Source of the DNA: Bradyrhizobium sp. NAS80.1 | GTDB taxonomy: Bacteria > Pseudomonadota > Alphaproteobacteria > Rhizobiales > Xanthobacteraceae | Reading direction: 5' to 3' | DNA length: 64,000 nt | NCBI RefSeq assembly: GCF_001908205.1 | Contig: NZ_LGHL01000007.1 | Span: forward strand, 1 to 64,000 | Shown here: piece by piece, positions 53,530 to 62,693 of the stretch | How positions within the stretch are numbered: position 1 is the first letter of the stretch | Layout of the letters: each line of letters begins with the position of its first letter | Position numbers and translations under genes: made by a program | The notes under the pieces: generated by a model | Told to the model about the DNA's origin: nothing | Databases searched by the model: none | Seen by the model: only the letters and a program-made list of their open reading frames with translations

Positions 53530-53982
53530 ATGTCAAAGGATAGTCGTAAGGATGGCGATAAGGATAGGCATACGCCTATCCTCGAAGACGGCGCCGACAC
53601 GCTGCAGCGTGTCGAGATCATCACCGGGACCGGCCGGCGCCGGCGCTGGTCGACCGGTGCGAAGGGGGCGATTGTCGCGGAGAGTTTTGCGCCGGGTGCA
53701 AGCGTGTCCGCGGTGGCGCGGCGACATGACATCAGCCCAAGCCTGTTGTTTCTGTGGCGTCGTCAAACGACGCGGGCGAAGGTCGCGGAGCGCGGGGCCG
53801 GAGACGTACCACCTGGCTTTGTGCCGGTCGCGATCACCGGCTGCGGGAGCAAATTGCCGTCGTGCGAGGAGCAGGCGGCAATCGAGATCGAGGTCGGTGC
53901 GGTTCGCATCCGTGTCAGGGGGACGGTCGACCGGCGGGCGCTGTGCGAGGTGCTGGCGGCAGTCGGGACGGTTGGCCGATGA
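53530..53982 (+). CDS. tnpA: IS66 TnpA
   Basis: A 150-residue accessory protein with a helix-turn-helix near residues 33-85 (RRRWSTGAKGAIVAESFAPG, ISPSLLFLWRRQ), typical of IS66 OrfA. Its TGA overlaps the ATG of tnpB as ATGA. An upstream in-frame GTG at 53509 would add 7 residues. Confidence 0.88.
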   Translation: MSKDSRKDGDKDRHTPILEDGADTLQRVEIITGTGRRRRWSTGAKGAIVAESFAPGASVSAVARRHDISPSLLFLWRRQTTRAKVAERGAGDVPPGFVPVAITGCGSKLPSCEEQAAIEIEVGAVRIRVRGTVDRRALCEVLAAVGTVGR

Positions 53983-54329
53983 TCGGGCTGCGACCCGGGT
54001 TGTCGATCTGGATCGCGACGCAGCCGGTCGATTTCCGTCGCGGCATGGACTCGCTGGCGATACTGGTGAGCGAGGCGTTTGGAGCCGATCCGTTCGACGG
54101 CGGACTTTATATCTTCCGCTCCAAGCGCCGAGATCGCGTGAAGATCCTGACCTGGGACGGAAGCGGCCTTGTCCTTTACTACAAGAGAATCGAGGGGCAG
54201 TTCACCTGGCCGCCGATCAAGGAAGGCGTCATGCCGCTATCTCATGCTCAGCTCTCGGTGCTGCTCGACGGCTCAGACTGGAAGCGTGTGCCGATGCGTG
54301 TTGTGGATCAGCCAGCACGAGCTGGTTGA
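53979..54329 (+). CDS. tnpB: IS66 TnpB
   Basis: A 116-residue protein of the IS66 OrfB family (PF05717): IWIATQPVDFRRGMDSLAIL, LYIFRSKRRDRVKILTWDGS and GLVLYYKRIEGQF. It is needed for transposition together with TnpA and TnpC; its biochemical role is not defined. It starts within the stop of tnpA. Confidence 0.9.
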   Translation: MIGLRPGLSIWIATQPVDFRRGMDSLAILVSEAFGADPFDGGLYIFRSKRRDRVKILTWDGSGLVLYYKRIEGQFTWPPIKEGVMPLSHAQLSVLLDGSDWKRVPMRVVDQPARAG

Positions 54330-54383
54330 TCCTTATCAAGAGTAGTTCGTCATTCATGCGGAGTTGTTGTACGATTCCGCTGC

Positions 54384-56012
54384 ATGATTGATTTGCCTTC
54401 CGATCCAGCATTGCTCCGACAAGCCGTGATGGCGCTATCGTCACGGCTTGCGGCGTTGTCGGCGGATTGCGGCACGCTGGCGGCCGAGCGTGATGCGGCG
54501 ATCGCCCAACGCGACGCTGCGGTCCAGGAGAACGACAAGCTCCTGATGATCCTGTCCCAGTACAAGCGCACCATCTTCGGTCCCCGCTCCGAGACACTGG
54601 ATCCCGGACAGCTGTCTCTCTTCACTATTACGGCGCAGGCGGCCGGTGCTGCCGCCAACGACGACGTGACCGGAGGCAGGCTGCCTGATGGAGCGGAAGG
54701 CCGTGGAAAGCGACCGGCGCGACGCAACCGGGGGAAGCTTCCGGAGCATTTGTCGCGCATCGACGTCGTGATCGATATCGAGAGCCACATCTGCCCCTGC
54801 TGCGGCGAGCGGCTGCACAAGATCGGGGAAACCGTCAAGGAAGCCTTCGACGTCATTCCGATGCAGTACCGGGGCAAGCGCATTGTGCGTCCGCGGTACG
54901 GCTGCCGGGGATGCCGCCAGGGTGTGCTGCAGGCACCCGCGCCGGCCCAGGCGATCGACGGCGGGATGGTGACGGAAGCCTTGCTGGCCCACATCGCGGT
55001 GATGAAATACGGCTACCAGCTGCCGCTGTATCGGCAGGAACAGATGTTCGCCGCGCAAGGCATCACGCTCGACCGGCAGACGCTGGCCTCGTGGATGGGC
55101 CGCGCCGCCTGGTGGCTGAAGCCGCTTCACACGCTGTTGCGCGACACAGTGATGTCCTACCCGCGGCTGTTTGCCGACGAGACGCCGCTGCCGGTTCTCG
55201 ATCCCGGCCGTGGCAGGACTAAAGTCTGCCAGTTCTGGGCGATCGCCACCGATGACCGTCCGTGGGGCGGCCTGGCGCCGCCGGCGGTGGTCTACATGTT
55301 TGCCGAGGATCGCAAGGCGATCCGCGCCAAGCAGCTGTTCGGGGACTACCACGGCATCCTGCAGGTCGACGGCTATGCCGCCTATAAGGGCCTGATCAAG
55401 AACGGCGGCCGGCTGGTGCAGCTGGCGTTCTGCTTCGCGCATGCGCGGCGGAAGTTCTGGGACGTTCACGTCGCGACGAAGTCGCCGATTGCCGCGGAAG
55501 CGCTGCAACGGATCGCGATGTTCTACGCCATTGAGGATCGCATCCGCGGTCTGCCGGCGGCGCATCGGGCTGCGGTGCGGCAAACCGACACCAGGCCGCT
55601 GATCGAGGACTTCAAACCCTGGCTCGAGGCGCGACTGCTGGAAGTCTCGAAGAAGTCCGGTCTGGGAAAAGCCATCCGCTACACCCTCAACCATTGGGAC
55701 GGCCTGACGCGCTTCATCGATGACGGACGCATTGAAATAGACAGCAATACGGTCGAGCGCAGCATCAAGCCGATAGGCCTGGGAAAGAAGAACTACTTGT
55801 TCGCCGGCAGTGAAGGCGGCGCCGAGACGTGGGCCGTTCTCGCGTCGCTCATCAACACGGCAAAGCTGCAAGACATCGACCCGCGGCACTATCTGACCGA
55901 TGTTCTCGAGCGCATCGTCTCCGGACGGACAAAGATCAATCAGCTGCACATGCTGTTGCCGTGGAATTGGAAGGCCGAGCGCGACAGCTCGCAGGCAAAG
56001 CTCGCCGCCTGA
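54384..56012 (+). CDS. tnpC: IS66 TnpC transposase
   Basis: A 542-residue DDE transposase. It has an N-terminal leucine-rich coiled coil, a zinc finger (CPCCGERL and CRGCRQGVL), the central DDE domain with FADETPLPVLDPG (first Asp), LQVDGYAAYKGL (second Asp) and EIDSNTVERSIKP (Glu), and the C-terminal IS66 tail. It appears full-length and intact. Confidence 0.93.
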   Translation: MIDLPSDPALLRQAVMALSSRLAALSADCGTLAAERDAAIAQRDAAVQENDKLLMILSQYKRTIFGPRSETLDPGQLSLFTITAQAAGAAANDDVTGGRLPDGAEGRGKRPARRNRGKLPEHLSRIDVVIDIESHICPCCGERLHKIGETVKEAFDVIPMQYRGKRIVRPRYGCRGCRQGVLQAPAPAQAIDGGMVTEALLAHIAVMKYGYQLPLYRQEQMFAAQGITLDRQTLASWMGRAAWWLKPLHTLLRDTVMSYPRLFADETPLPVLDPGRGRTKVCQFWAIATDDRPWGGLAPPAVVYMFAEDRKAIRAKQLFGDYHGILQVDGYAAYKGLIKNGGRLVQLAFCFAHARRKFWDVHVATKSPIAAEALQRIAMFYAIEDRIRGLPAAHRAAVRQTDTRPLIEDFKPWLEARLLEVSKKSGLGKAIRYTLNHWDGLTRFIDDGRIEIDSNTVERSIKPIGLGKKNYLFAGSEGGAETWAVLASLINTAKLQDIDPRHYLTDVLERIVSGRTKINQLHMLLPWNWKAERDSSQAKLAA

Positions 56013-56450
56013 TCAGTTCGACGGCAGGGCATCTGGAACTTCTTGCGCATCGCTGGTGTCGTCATAGATCTCCTCGCGGATCACGCGCAGCGTCACCTCG
56101 TGCAGATAGACTTGCAACGCCCTCTCCAGCTCGGTGAACTCCGGCAGCAGAACCTTGTCGACGAAGCCTCGTGACGCACGGATCATCACCGTGTTGCGGC
56201 GCTGGCGGTGATAACGAAACGGCCGCAGCCCGTACCGGCGGCAAAGCGCCAAGAACAGGTGCCGCGACCATTGGTCAGGAAATGACAACTGCTGCTCGAT
56301 CGGCGGATCGTGGCGAGCCAGCTCCTCGACCCGGGCACGCACCCGCTGTAGCGCAGCTTCCGCCGCAAGGCGCTCACCGGCAGTTCCGGCACCCGCGAAC
56401 AACGCCTCGATCTTCCGAAGCTTCTCGCGTAGCTGCGACTCGCTGGTCAT
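56013..56450 (-). CDS. IS66-borne passenger protein of unknown function
   Basis: A 145-residue protein encoded opposite to the transposase and still inside the element: MTSESQLREKLRKIEALFAG, WSRHLFLALCRRYGLRPFRY, then VMIRASRGFVDKVLLPEF. I recall this family as a frequent companion of Bradyrhizobium IS66 elements. The fold and function are unknown. ATG 56450 is preferred to a GTG seven codons upstream. Confidence 0.7.
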   Translation of the reverse strand: MTSESQLREKLRKIEALFAGAGTAGERLAAEAALQRVRARVEELARHDPPIEQQLSFPDQWSRHLFLALCRRYGLRPFRYHRQRRNTVMIRASRGFVDKVLLPEFTELERALQVYLHEVTLRVIREEIYDDTSDAQEVPDALPSN

Positions 56451-56588
56451 TCCGAGGTCCCCGTTGCCCACTCCAACCCGCGATCACCCCATCATCACGC
56501 AACGGCAGCGTCAATCACCTCGATCGGGCAATCCAAAGCATTCCGCGCAAGTCAAGGCCGGGCACGGTGATCCTCTCGTGACGCTCAC

Positions 56589-56596
56589 ATTCAAGC
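56589..56596 (+). repeat. IS66 target-site duplication, right
   Basis: attcaagc, identical to 53438-53445. Confidence 0.9.
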
Positions 56597-56926
56597 TGCG
56601 CATTCTAGACGACTGCCGGCAGTACTTCCAGGAGGAAGGGGCGTACTATGCGATGAGAAACCTTTCGCAATATATGATAGATAGTCTCGGGTTTTTCGCA
56701 GCTAATGGTTTGCAGGTTTCTCAATCTGAATTTGACAAGGCGGCTCAAGTGCCTGATTGTCCTTGCATTAGATTCTCGAGAATTGCTCGACGGTCCATAT
56801 AGTGGACAGTCCCGCAATAATCGCGAAGGCGTCGTCAAATACTGCGAAAGTTTTCTAGTAGGACTGACCTACGATCAAGCGCTCATCCAGAGACGAGGGG
56901 ATTGTTCCTGCGAGAGCCGACCACGT
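56597..56926. other. region right of IS66 without a supported gene
   Basis: About 330 bases, rather AT-rich for this window. Open frames exist on the plus strand (56581-56802, 56705-57118) but none has a ribosome binding site or a family pattern. Confidence 0.35.
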
Positions 56927-57190
56927 ATGACCCACTATTTTGGTGGGCCCGTGGATCCCATCGGGAACCCCGCCAACATTGCCCATTTGCGTAGATGTGC
57001 GGGCCGTCGCCCGCCCGGACCTCTTCCTAGCCATCGAATGCGCCAGCCACCCCTCCGCCGCCGCGACGACGCGCTCGCAGCAAGTCCCGTGGCCGCTGGC
57101 CGCCGAGGAGGCTGTTGACCGACGCGAACCAGTAGGCGAGCCCCCAGTCGTCCTTCCGTTCCTTAGAGGAGTGGCTGCTCCGATCGCCGG
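56927..57190 (-). pseudogene. remnant of an Xre/MbcA/ParS-type (DUF2384) antitoxin
   Basis: On the minus strand one frame reads KERKDDWGLAYWFASVNSLL then GGQRPRDLLRA, and the next frame continues ERVVAAAEGWLAHSMARKRS. Joined by a one-base shift near 57078 this is the signature of the DUF2384 toxin-binding domain (WF-x-SVN-x-LGG-x-RP-x-DLL, PERV-x-AAE). The N-terminal helix-turn-helix and the RES-toxin partner are absent, so it is a scar of a toxin-antitoxin unit. Confidence 0.45.
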
Positions 57191-57329
57191 GAAGGCACCG
57201 ATCCGATGGCGGCGAAGGCCCAGTGGAAATTTGAATTCTATTTGAAATTGAATGTCTATTTTGTGTCGCATGATCCATACTGTCTTTTTCTAAGCGCGAC
57301 ATATCGCTGTGAGACGCAGGAGAAGTTCA

Positions 57330-58448
57330 TTGACTGCGCGATTGCTCTTTACGAACGCTGGTCACGCTCCGAGCAACAATCTGGCCCGCAGCTTGCGAAG
57401 AGGGGGCGAGCCTGTCTTCATTGTCGGCTGTAATGACGACCAGTTCACTCTGAAGAAATCCGACGCGGACAGACACTATCTCGTTCCGCCCGTGGACCAT
57501 CCGGAATGGTCCCAGGCACTGCGATGGATTGTCGAAACAGAACGGCTGGATCTCATTGTTCCTACGGTTGATTCTGATCCGGACAGCTTGTCGCGCGTGC
57601 GTAAGCATCTGAGTGAGTACCTGTTCCTGCCACGCGCATCCGTGCTCGAAATCTGCCGCGACAAGTCCCACCTCATTACGCTCTTGCGCGCCAACGGCGT
57701 CGACGCCCCCGCGAGCTATCAGGTGAAGGACCTGAGGCACGTTACCAGGATCTTTCAGCAGTTGAGGGGCAGGCCACTATGGTGCCGTGTTCGGGACGGG
57801 GCTGGCGCGCTTGGTGCGCTGCCGGTTCGGACGCCGGAGCAGGCGCGCAGCTGGATCCGGTACTGGAAGGAGATGCGCGGCGTGCCTGTCTCCTCGTTCA
57901 TGCTCTCAGAGTACCTGCCAGGCCGCGATTTCGGCTGTCAAAGCCTTTGGAAGGATGGCGAGCTGGTGCTGATCAAGACGTATGAACGACTTTCCTACCT
58001 CGGGACAGGCAGCCAACCGGCGGAAGTGTCTTCCGTAGCAGCCCTCGCAAAGACGGTGTTCGAACCGAAGGTCGTCGAGACCTGCATACGGGCGATCAAA
58101 TTGCTTGATGCAAAGGTGTCCGGCGTCTTCAGCGTGGATCTCAAGGAGAATGCACGCGGCGTTCCTTGCATCACGGAAATCAACGCAGGCCGGTTCTCGT
58201 CGGCAACCAACATCTTCGATCTGGTTGGAAAGCACAACATGGCTGCGAGCTATGTCCGGCTGGCGCAAGGTGTGCCGGTCGATATTGAGGACAGTTACGA
58301 CGCGGCTCCGGATTGGTACATGCTCAGAGGCATCGATGGCCCTCCGTGCATCTTCCACGCTTCCGAATTCTCCGATAACATCAAGAAACCTTGGCAAGGG
58401 GCAGGCCCCCGTCGGGGCCGCTTGCAGGCAACCGCAAGAGGCAACTAG
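57330..58448 (+). CDS. ATP-grasp family enzyme
   Basis: A 372-residue protein from TTG 57330; GGAGAAG lies 4-5 bases upstream, which decides the start over a GTG at 57309. It follows the ATP-grasp plan: an N-terminal Rossmann-like part (LLFTNAGHAPSNNLARSLRR), then a central part with CRDKSHLITLLRANGVDAPA, LWCRVRDGAGALGALPV (nucleotide loop), SEYLPGRDFGCQSLWKDGEL and the metal site FSVDLKENARGVPCITEINAGR. It is closest in style to CarB/PurK-like ligases of unknown substrate. A small basic protein starts one base after its stop. Confidence 0.8.
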   Translation: MTARLLFTNAGHAPSNNLARSLRRGGEPVFIVGCNDDQFTLKKSDADRHYLVPPVDHPEWSQALRWIVETERLDLIVPTVDSDPDSLSRVRKHLSEYLFLPRASVLEICRDKSHLITLLRANGVDAPASYQVKDLRHVTRIFQQLRGRPLWCRVRDGAGALGALPVRTPEQARSWIRYWKEMRGVPVSSFMLSEYLPGRDFGCQSLWKDGELVLIKTYERLSYLGTGSQPAEVSSVAALAKTVFEPKVVETCIRAIKLLDAKVSGVFSVDLKENARGVPCITEINAGRFSSATNIFDLVGKHNMAASYVRLAQGVPVDIEDSYDAAPDWYMLRGIDGPPCIFHASEFSDNIKKPWQGAGPRRGRLQATARGN

Positions 58449-58449
58449 C

Positions 58450-58656
58450 ATGGCGGATATCAAGGTCAACAAACGGGTGAACAAGGGTCGCACGTTTATT
58501 CGGGTGGCGGTCACACCCAAAAGCACAGAGACGCGCAAGCTGCTTCGTCAATTCCAGGCCGGAGTGAGAGAGTTTGAGAAGGATTGGAAAGCGACCCCAG
58601 CCTATCGCGACGCGCAAGCGGCCAAGAAAAAGAGAAAGAAGAAGGCTGCCAAGTAG
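58450..58656 (+). CDS. small lysine-rich protein
   Basis: A 68-residue basic protein: KVNKRVNKGRTFIRVAVTPK, LLRQFQAGVREFEKDWK and a KKKRKKKAAK tail. It follows the ATP-grasp gene by one base, so it is in the same transcript. The tail suggests nucleic-acid binding. No family is known. Confidence 0.55.
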   Translation: MADIKVNKRVNKGRTFIRVAVTPKSTETRKLLRQFQAGVREFEKDWKATPAYRDAQAAKKKRKKKAAK

Positions 58657-58807
58657 CGAGGAGAAACAGGTCGTCGCTACGGTCACGATCGATCGAGACC
58701 TTGATAGCCATCAGCTGGAGGCGATCCAGCTCGAGCTGCGAGCTCTCGCGCGCTCCTGCGGGCTGGAGGTCAGCAGCATCGAGATCGAAACCTCAGCTCG
58801 CCGCTAG
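58574..58807 (+). CDS. possible small protein overlapping the lysine-rich gene
   Basis: Codons after about 58656 read VVATVTIDRDLDSHQLEAIQ then LELRALARSCGLEVSSIEIE, which looks like a beta-alpha-beta protein. The frame begins at TTG 58574, but its first 27 codons are antisense-like Arg repeats over the other gene, and GAGGAG at 58660-58665 is not followed by a start codon. So the start is unknown. Confidence 0.35.
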   Translation: MRRIGKRPQPIATRKRPRKRERRRLPSSEEKQVVATVTIDRDLDSHQLEAIQLELRALARSCGLEVSSIEIETSARR

Positions 58808-58888
58808 GTTGCATTTCAGCGCGGGTTTCCGAGCCCGCGCGTGATTGCGGCGACAGGTTTTGGCTGACCTGGTCTCGGGCAAATTGAG

Positions 58889-61800
58889 CTAGCTGCCGCA
58901 TGCGGCATGCTCTTCCAGCGAGAACTGCATCCCGAGTTCCGAGAACAGTGTTGCGGCGATGTTGAGGTGCTGTTCAGCGCTCGTCTGCTGACCAATCCAT
59001 CGGTAGCGTTTTCCGAGCCCAAGGTGACATTGAGCCGCGAGAGGTCGCAGACCGAGTTCCTCGGCCCTGCGCAGCGTTTCGAGAAAATTTGTCTGGCATT
59101 CGTCAAGCTGAGGAGGGTCTGTCGCGCCAAGCTCAGCAAGCAATCGCAGTGCGTACGCTTCGTGGCCGCGCTCGCCATGTTTGCGTGAAAGCATCAGCGC
59201 CCGTTGGCCGCACTGCTCGGCCTCGACCGCCCGAAGCTTTCGAAGATATGCCTCACCCAACCGGACCAAGGTCATGGCGAGCCCGCTCATGCGGCGCATT
59301 GCGGTCGATTCTCGTTCGGTTTTCTCCAACAGTGCGATGGCCTCGTCGAGGCGGTCGGAGAGGCAATAGGCATATCCAAGGGACGTGCCGATCAGTGGTG
59401 TCATCAGTGGCAGAATCCATGAGCGGCAGAGCTCAAGGCCCTCCTCAAGGACGCTGATACCTCGCAGCGCTTCGCCCCGAAGGGCTAGAACAGTGCCAGC
59501 TCCGTAACAGGAGAACGCAAGGCTGTAGACGTGGTTCGCAACTCTGGCAATTTCCATGGCCTCTTCCGCAAGGCGCAGGGCCTGGTCGAACTCGCCGAGC
59601 TCGGCAAGCGAACACACCAGATAGACCCGCCTGAAAACGCCCTGAACCCCGGTCGTTCCCATCGTGTCGGAGGCGAGATCACCGCGAAGGCGCTCAACGG
59701 CCGGAGACAATATTTGGACCGCGCGATGGTGATCTCCCTGTGCCGCCAGAGCGGCTCCCAGGTGTCCACTGACTATCGTCCGAAGCGAGAGGTCGTCCAA
59801 TTCGTCCGCTATGGACATCGCTCGTTCGCCCGCCTCGATCGCCGGGCCCAATTCGCCCAGCAGGCGATAGTATTGGCATATGAAGGACGATGCCTGACCA
59901 AGCCTTCGCTTGTCTGCGAGTTGTGTCGCCTGCGCCTCCACTCTCTGCAGTTGGCCCAGGCATTTCTCAAGGTGGCCCAAGGGGTGAAGTGCGTTTCGGA
60001 GATCAAAGCGAATATCGATGGTAAGCTCGATATTGTCTTTGGTCTCAGGCAACTTCTCGAGGATCGCGAGCGCCTGTTCGAACCAGACTCGCCCGTTCTC
60101 GAGCGCCGACCGCGAGAGCGCCTTCAATCCGGCCTGACGCAGGTACTGAACAGCCTTGTCCGGCAACTCTCCGCGAACCGCATGCTGCGCAAGACGCTCA
60201 ATGTGCTCGCCGATCCGGTCCCGATACAGATGCTCGATTGTGCCGACTAGTCGCGCGTGCAGCGCACGCCGTCGCGTCCGCAGCAAGCCGTCATACGTAA
60301 CCTCGTGGGTGAGCGCGTGTACAAACGAGTACTCTACGTCCGGAAAGAATCCGGACTCGTAGAGAAAGCCGGCCGTCAGCAGCCGATCCAGCGCATCATC
60401 CAGCGCGCCTTCCGTCAGGTCGGCCATCGGTCGAAGGACCGCCAACGGAGTCTCGCGGCCTGCAACTGAAGCAATTTGCAAAAGATTCTTGTCACCGGGA
60501 AGCAGCCGATCTATTCGCGCCGCCAGGATAGCCTGGACGGTGGGTGGAACCTGAATATTTCCGGTCGGACGCAACAATCGATAGTGACCGCGTTCTCCAG
60601 CAAGATATTGGGTCTCCACCAGGGAGCGGACTGTTTCCTCAATGAAAAAGGGATTTCCGCCCCGCGCGATCAGAAGCTGCTTGAGTGAAGCGAGTTCAGG
60701 ATCTTCACCCAGGAGTGCCTCCAGCAGATAGCGCGTGTCACGGGTCGGCAACGCACTCAGCCGGATCTGATGGTAGTTTTCCTTGCTCCCCCAGTTGTGC
60801 TGGTAGTCGGGGCGATAACTGACAAGCAGCATAAGGCGAGCCGATCCCAGGACGGTGACCAAGGCATCGAGCAACTCCTGCGTTTCGCTATCCACCCAAT
60901 GGAGGTCCTCGAAGATCAAGAGGACCGGTTGTTTGCGAGCCTCCCGCAGCAGTAAACCCTTCACGGCATCGATATTGCGACGCCTGCGTTGAATTGGATC
61001 GAGCGTATGCCAGCTTTGGTCGTCGACCGGGATATCGAGCAGCGCGAGTAACGCGGGAAGCGTCGGTTCCAGCCTCTCGTCGAGAGCGAAGATTTTCTCG
61101 ACCACCTTTCGGCGCATCTCATGGAGCTCATCCCGGTCTTGGATGCCAAAGTAGCTCTTAAGAAGCGCGATGACGGGTAAGTAGCTGGTCGCTCTTCCAT
61201 GCGAGATCGACGTACTATCGAGCACCAACCAGCCAAGCAGACCGAGCAGCCGATTGGCGTGGGTGAACTCGTAGACGAGACGTGACTTGCCCACGCCCGC
61301 CTCGCCAATGATCGCTACCGATTGGCCCGATCCCGTGTCGGCTAGCTGCTGTGCGCGCCGCAGCTCATCGAGCTCGGCCTCGCGGCCGATAAATTGGGTT
61401 AGGCCCCGAATCGTAGCGGCCTGCAAACGAGTGCGCGCCGGCCCCGCTCCGATGACCTCATAGACCTCCTCGGGCTCGGCAAGCCCCTTAATCGGCAGCG
61501 GCCCTAGCGACCGCGCCATGACGTATCCCTCAGCCAATCGGATGGTCTTCTTCGTCGTCAAGATCGAGCCGGGCTGCGCCAACTGCTCCATGCGCGAAGC
61601 CAAGTGCACGGTCTCACCGACAACGGTGTATTCTCTATCAAGCTCGTTGCTGATCGCGCAGATGACGACTTCGCCCGAGTTGAGTCCAACGCGAATCATG
61701 AGGGAGCTATGATCAGATTGATCGATACCCTCCGCCAATTTGGCCAAGGAGTCCTGCATCATCAGCGCGGCGTAACAAGCCCGCACGGCATGATCCTCAT

Positions 61801-62254
61801 GGGCGAGCGGCGCGCCAAAAATGGCCATGATACCGTCGCCAAGGATCCTGTTGACCGTGCCCTCATAACGGTGGACGGCTTCGCACATCCGCTCGAGCAC
61901 AGGGTTGAGGATCGCCTGTGCACTCTCCGGATCTTGGCCGGATATCAGGGCCAGTGAGCCCGTGATGTCAGCGAACAGCACGCTAACCTGTTTTCGTTCG
62001 CCCGCGAGTTCGGCGGTAGAGGCGAGATTGTCGTCAGGGATGAGTTGGGCAGTCCGTGGTCTCACCGCCTGAGAGCGCGCGGAGAGGTAGTTTGCGGCGC
62101 CCTGACCGGTTGGATGACCGCAATGCGAACAGAACTTGGCCGTCGGCGAAACCTCAGTGCCGCAGTTCGCGCAAACGGGGGTCAGTGCCAAAGCACATTG
62201 TTCGCAGAACTTCGCCGCTGCGCCGTTTACGTGCTGGCACCTCGGACAAATCAT
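58889..62254 (-). CDS. class III adenylate/guanylate cyclase with zinc ribbon, AAA ATPase and TPR-like region
   Basis: A 1121-residue signalling protein. Residues 1-50 form a double zinc ribbon (CPRC, CEQC, CANC, CSHC). Residues about 85-260 are a class III cyclase domain: FADITGS and GDGIMAIFGAP supply the metal aspartates. The transition-state Asn normally in VN-x-A-x-R reads VHLASR here. Then a STAND-like ATPase: FIGREAELDEL, GEAGVGKS (Walker A) and ILLIFEDLHW-type Walker B. The last 500 residues are TPR-like helical repeats. The architecture is common in Bradyrhizobium; signals and output are unknown. No signal peptide. Confidence 0.88.
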   Translation of the reverse strand: MICPRCQHVNGAAAKFCEQCALALTPVCANCGTEVSPTAKFCSHCGHPTGQGAANYLSARSQAVRPRTAQLIPDDNLASTAELAGERKQVSVLFADITGSLALISGQDPESAQAILNPVLERMCEAVHRYEGTVNRILGDGIMAIFGAPLAHEDHAVRACYAALMMQDSLAKLAEGIDQSDHSSLMIRVGLNSGEVVICAISNELDREYTVVGETVHLASRMEQLAQPGSILTTKKTIRLAEGYVMARSLGPLPIKGLAEPEEVYEVIGAGPARTRLQAATIRGLTQFIGREAELDELRRAQQLADTGSGQSVAIIGEAGVGKSRLVYEFTHANRLLGLLGWLVLDSTSISHGRATSYLPVIALLKSYFGIQDRDELHEMRRKVVEKIFALDERLEPTLPALLALLDIPVDDQSWHTLDPIQRRRRNIDAVKGLLLREARKQPVLLIFEDLHWVDSETQELLDALVTVLGSARLMLLVSYRPDYQHNWGSKENYHQIRLSALPTRDTRYLLEALLGEDPELASLKQLLIARGGNPFFIEETVRSLVETQYLAGERGHYRLLRPTGNIQVPPTVQAILAARIDRLLPGDKNLLQIASVAGRETPLAVLRPMADLTEGALDDALDRLLTAGFLYESGFFPDVEYSFVHALTHEVTYDGLLRTRRRALHARLVGTIEHLYRDRIGEHIERLAQHAVRGELPDKAVQYLRQAGLKALSRSALENGRVWFEQALAILEKLPETKDNIELTIDIRFDLRNALHPLGHLEKCLGQLQRVEAQATQLADKRRLGQASSFICQYYRLLGELGPAIEAGERAMSIADELDDLSLRTIVSGHLGAALAAQGDHHRAVQILSPAVERLRGDLASDTMGTTGVQGVFRRVYLVCSLAELGEFDQALRLAEEAMEIARVANHVYSLAFSCYGAGTVLALRGEALRGISVLEEGLELCRSWILPLMTPLIGTSLGYAYCLSDRLDEAIALLEKTERESTAMRRMSGLAMTLVRLGEAYLRKLRAVEAEQCGQRALMLSRKHGERGHEAYALRLLAELGATDPPQLDECQTNFLETLRRAEELGLRPLAAQCHLGLGKRYRWIGQQTSAEQHLNIAATLFSELGMQFSLEEHAACGS

Positions 62255-62693
62255 TTAGGTTCCTAAAAAGGTCGTACCCACGGTACCGTCGAACTCCATT
62301 GTCAACAAGCTGGTTTTCGGCCCAGCGGCCAAGCCGACGGCCCCCAAAAGACCTGCATTTTGATGCAATTAGTGCTTCGCTGGCTTTGCAACCGTGCCGC
62401 GAGCGCAGGCACTTGGCTTCCAGACTGGAGAGAGCCCACCTCCCACCGCTACCTTAAGCCTCGGAGCGCCGATAGGCTTACGAGGCTGTCTAGTCGAGTT
62501 CCCCTATCGGGGGAGTTTCGGGATTGGAGACAGAGGGCGCCGCAGGCGGCGGGAGCACCCCGTAAGATGCTTCGCAAGACTTGCGCTCGTGCGACACTGC
62601 CTGCGCGGCCGTGCTTCGCCGTCCCCGGTTGGAACGATGAAGCTACCGGGCGCTGGCTGGATCAATGCCAGCTCGGTGGTCGCAGGCCTGACG
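62255..62693. other. intergenic region
   Basis: About 440 bases upstream of the cyclase gene. It contains a short hairpin (TTCCCCTATCGGGGGA near 62499-62514). No gene is recognisable. Confidence 0.35.

Larger units (their letters stand above)
53446..56588 (+). mobile_element. complete IS66-family insertion sequence
   Basis: The element spans 3143 bp. It starts with GTGAGCGTCA and ends with its complement TGACGCTCAC; the two termini keep matching, less exactly, for about 25 bases more. It carries tnpA, tnpB and tnpC in one direction and a reverse-strand passenger gene at 56013. The flanking 8-bp repeats (attcaagc) are exact, so the insertion is young and the borders are certain. Confidence 0.92.

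Noticed and set aside
54441..55949. 502-codon frame opposite tnpC
   Set aside because: Antisense shadow of the intact IS66 transposase.
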